The notes under the pieces: model-generated | What the model saw: the letters and a program-made list of their open reading frames with translations, nothing else | What the model was told of the DNA's origin: nothing | Databases searched by the model: none | DNA from: an uncultured Actinomyces sp. | Lineage (GTDB): Bacteria > Actinomycetota > Actinomycetes > Actinomycetales > Actinomycetaceae | Reading direction: 5' to 3' | DNA: 5,715 nt | NCBI GenBank assembly: GCA_937926415.1 | Contig: CALBAF010000535.1 | Location: 1 to 5,715 of the forward strand | Part shown: piece by piece, positions 4,950 through 5,715 of the stretch | Position numbering within the stretch: the first letter of the stretch is position 1 | Layout of the letters: every line of letters begins with the position of its first letter | Position numbers and translations under genes: made by a program

Positions 4950-4975
4950 GAGGCCCGACCTTTTGGTCGGGCCTC
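4950..4975 (+). terminator. Rho-independent-type terminator after the bS22-type gene
   Basis: GAGGCCCGACC (4950-4960) and GGTCGGGCCTC (4965-4975) form a perfect 11-bp stem capped by TTTT. The following TCGTGT is only weakly U-rich, as is common in actinobacteria. It separates the HTH-bS22 unit from the phosphatase gene, whose -10 box begins 18 bases later. Confidence 0.85.
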
Positions 4976-4992
4976 TCGTGTATCCGGGGCCC

Positions 4993-4998
4993 TATACT
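4993..4998 (+). promoter_or_regulatory. -10 box of the histidine phosphatase gene (probably leaderless mRNA)
   Basis: TATACT ends nine bases before the A of ATG 5007. The usual distance from -10 to the start site puts +1 at about 5005-5007, at or beside the ATG. No Shine-Dalgarno precedes the ATG (TGGGTGTC). No good -35 is seen; the region at that spacing is the arm of the upstream terminator. Confidence 0.6.
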
Positions 4999-5006
4999 TG
5001 GGTGTC

Positions 5007-5675
5007 ATGGACCGCACCATTATTCACGTTATGCGCCACGGTGAAGTGGACAATCCCGACGGTGTTTTGTACGGGCGACTGCCCGGTTTTGGGCTGACGG
5101 AGCTGGGGCATGCGATGGCTGCCCGCGCCGCCGAGTATCTGGTGGATTCGGGCGCGGATATTGCTCGCGTGATTTCGTCGCCGCTGCTGCGCGCGCAGTT
5201 GACGGCGGCTCCGACGGCGGCCGCGTACGACCTGAGTATTCAGTCGGACCCGCGCCTCATTGAGTCGGATAACGTCTTCGAGGGCATGCCGGTGAACACG
5301 AATCGTGCGATGCTGGCGAACCCCAAGTACTTCAAGTACTACTGCAATCCGCTGCGCCCCTCGTGGGGCGAGCCCTATCGGGATATCGCGTCACGTATGA
5401 GCGCGGCCCTCTCCTCGGCGCTGCGCGAGGCCCGGGGGCGTGAGGCGCTCGTCGTGTCCCATCAGAATCCGATCGTGACGCTCACGCGCTTCGTGAACGG
5501 CCAGCCGTTGGCGCACGCGCCGAAGTCGCGCCACTGCGCGCTCGCGTCGATCACGTCGTTTATCTTCTCGGGTGCGACGCTGGTGGGCACCTCCTACGCG
5601 GAGCCAGCGGCGGACTTGGTTGCGATGGCGAAGGATATGACGCCGGGGGATTCGCAGGCGGACCTGCGCCGCTGA
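5007..5675 (+). CDS. Histidine phosphatase family protein (Rv0525-like)
   Basis: A 222-residue member of the histidine phosphatase (phosphoglycerate mutase-like) superfamily. The N-terminal IIHVMRHGE carries the R10-H11-G12 signature with the phospho-accepting His11. SSPLLRAQLTA (57-67) supplies Arg62, and VVSHQNP (149-155) supplies the second His, H152. Acidic residues in LIESDNVFEG (84-93) are candidates for the proton donor. The stretch NPLRPSWGEPY, the use of SHQ in place of SHG, and CALASITS near the end match the actinobacterial Rv0525-type subgroup as I recall it. Its substrate is not known; a cytosolic phosphomonoesterase is likely. A TTG at 4998 extends the frame by three residues, but it overlaps the -10 box, so ATG 5007 is preferred. 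In mycobacteria this gene lies near hemL and cytochrome c biogenesis genes, so the DNA beyond the window may encode a TlpA-like thioredoxin and CcdA. Confidence 0.9.
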   Translation: MDRTIIHVMRHGEVDNPDGVLYGRLPGFGLTELGHAMAARAAEYLVDSGADIARVISSPLLRAQLTAAPTAAAYDLSIQSDPRLIESDNVFEGMPVNTNRAMLANPKYFKYYCNPLRPSWGEPYRDIASRMSAALSSALREARGREALVVSHQNPIVTLTRFVNGQPLAHAPKSRHCALASITSFIFSGATLVGTSYAEPAADLVAMAKDMTPGDSQADLRR

Positions 5676-5688
5676 CAGTATCCGCCGG

Positions 5689-5712
5689 GCGGCTGCGGTG
5701 TACCGCGGCCGC
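5689..5712 (+). terminator. Strong hairpin after the phosphatase gene
   Basis: GCGGCTGCGGT (5689-5699) pairs with ACCGCGGCCGC (5702-5712). The stem is 11 bp with one T-G wobble and effectively a tetraloop, starting 13 bases after the stop codon. The window ends three bases later, so a U-tract cannot be judged. It could end transcription, or it could lie in a gap within an operon. Confidence 0.55.
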
Positions 5713-5715
5713 GTC

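Overview
The window looks like an actinobacterial chromosome, most likely an Actinomyces/Schaalia-type member of the Actinomycetales. The core genes are GC-rich. A 72-residue excisionase-type HTH protein sits directly before a 32-residue AURKAIP1/bS22-type ribosomal protein, the same pair as Rv0500A-Rv0500B in mycobacteria. The last gene resembles mycobacterial Rv0525. The genus is inferred from gene content and style, not from a database search.

Left part (1-2653). A large mosaic repeat array is built from 42-bp units in two opposite orientations. Forward units (A) begin with TGAAACC. Reverse units (B) end with GGTTTCA. Runs of A converge on runs of B through a 79-bp core (five copies), and B runs are separated from the next A run by a 57-bp connector. 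The pattern is kept over the whole array, and a two-module block of 524 bp is duplicated in tandem (exact over 441 bp). One connector is split by a block of about 1260 bp (299-1558) of visibly lower GC. This block carries a minus-strand gene for an AbiEi-type winged-helix protein with a C-terminal DUF559/Vsr-like nuclease fold, and a pair of DnaA-box-like sequences upstream of it.

Middle (2654-4540). A gene-free stretch with GC-rich hairpins is followed by a complete minus-strand gene for a KtrB/TrkH-type potassium channel subunit. It has a clear Shine-Dalgarno and an inverted repeat in its leader. No KtrA/TrkA partner is visible.

Right part (4541-5715). On the plus strand lie the HTH gene, the bS22-type gene with a strong terminator, and a histidine phosphatase gene with a -10 box so close to its ATG that the mRNA is probably leaderless. 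A strong hairpin closes the window.

The right half is conserved housekeeping DNA. The repeat array and its cargo gene are the accessory and most unusual part. Most long open frames across the array and antisense to the genes are by-products of the 42-bp periodicity and the high GC content.
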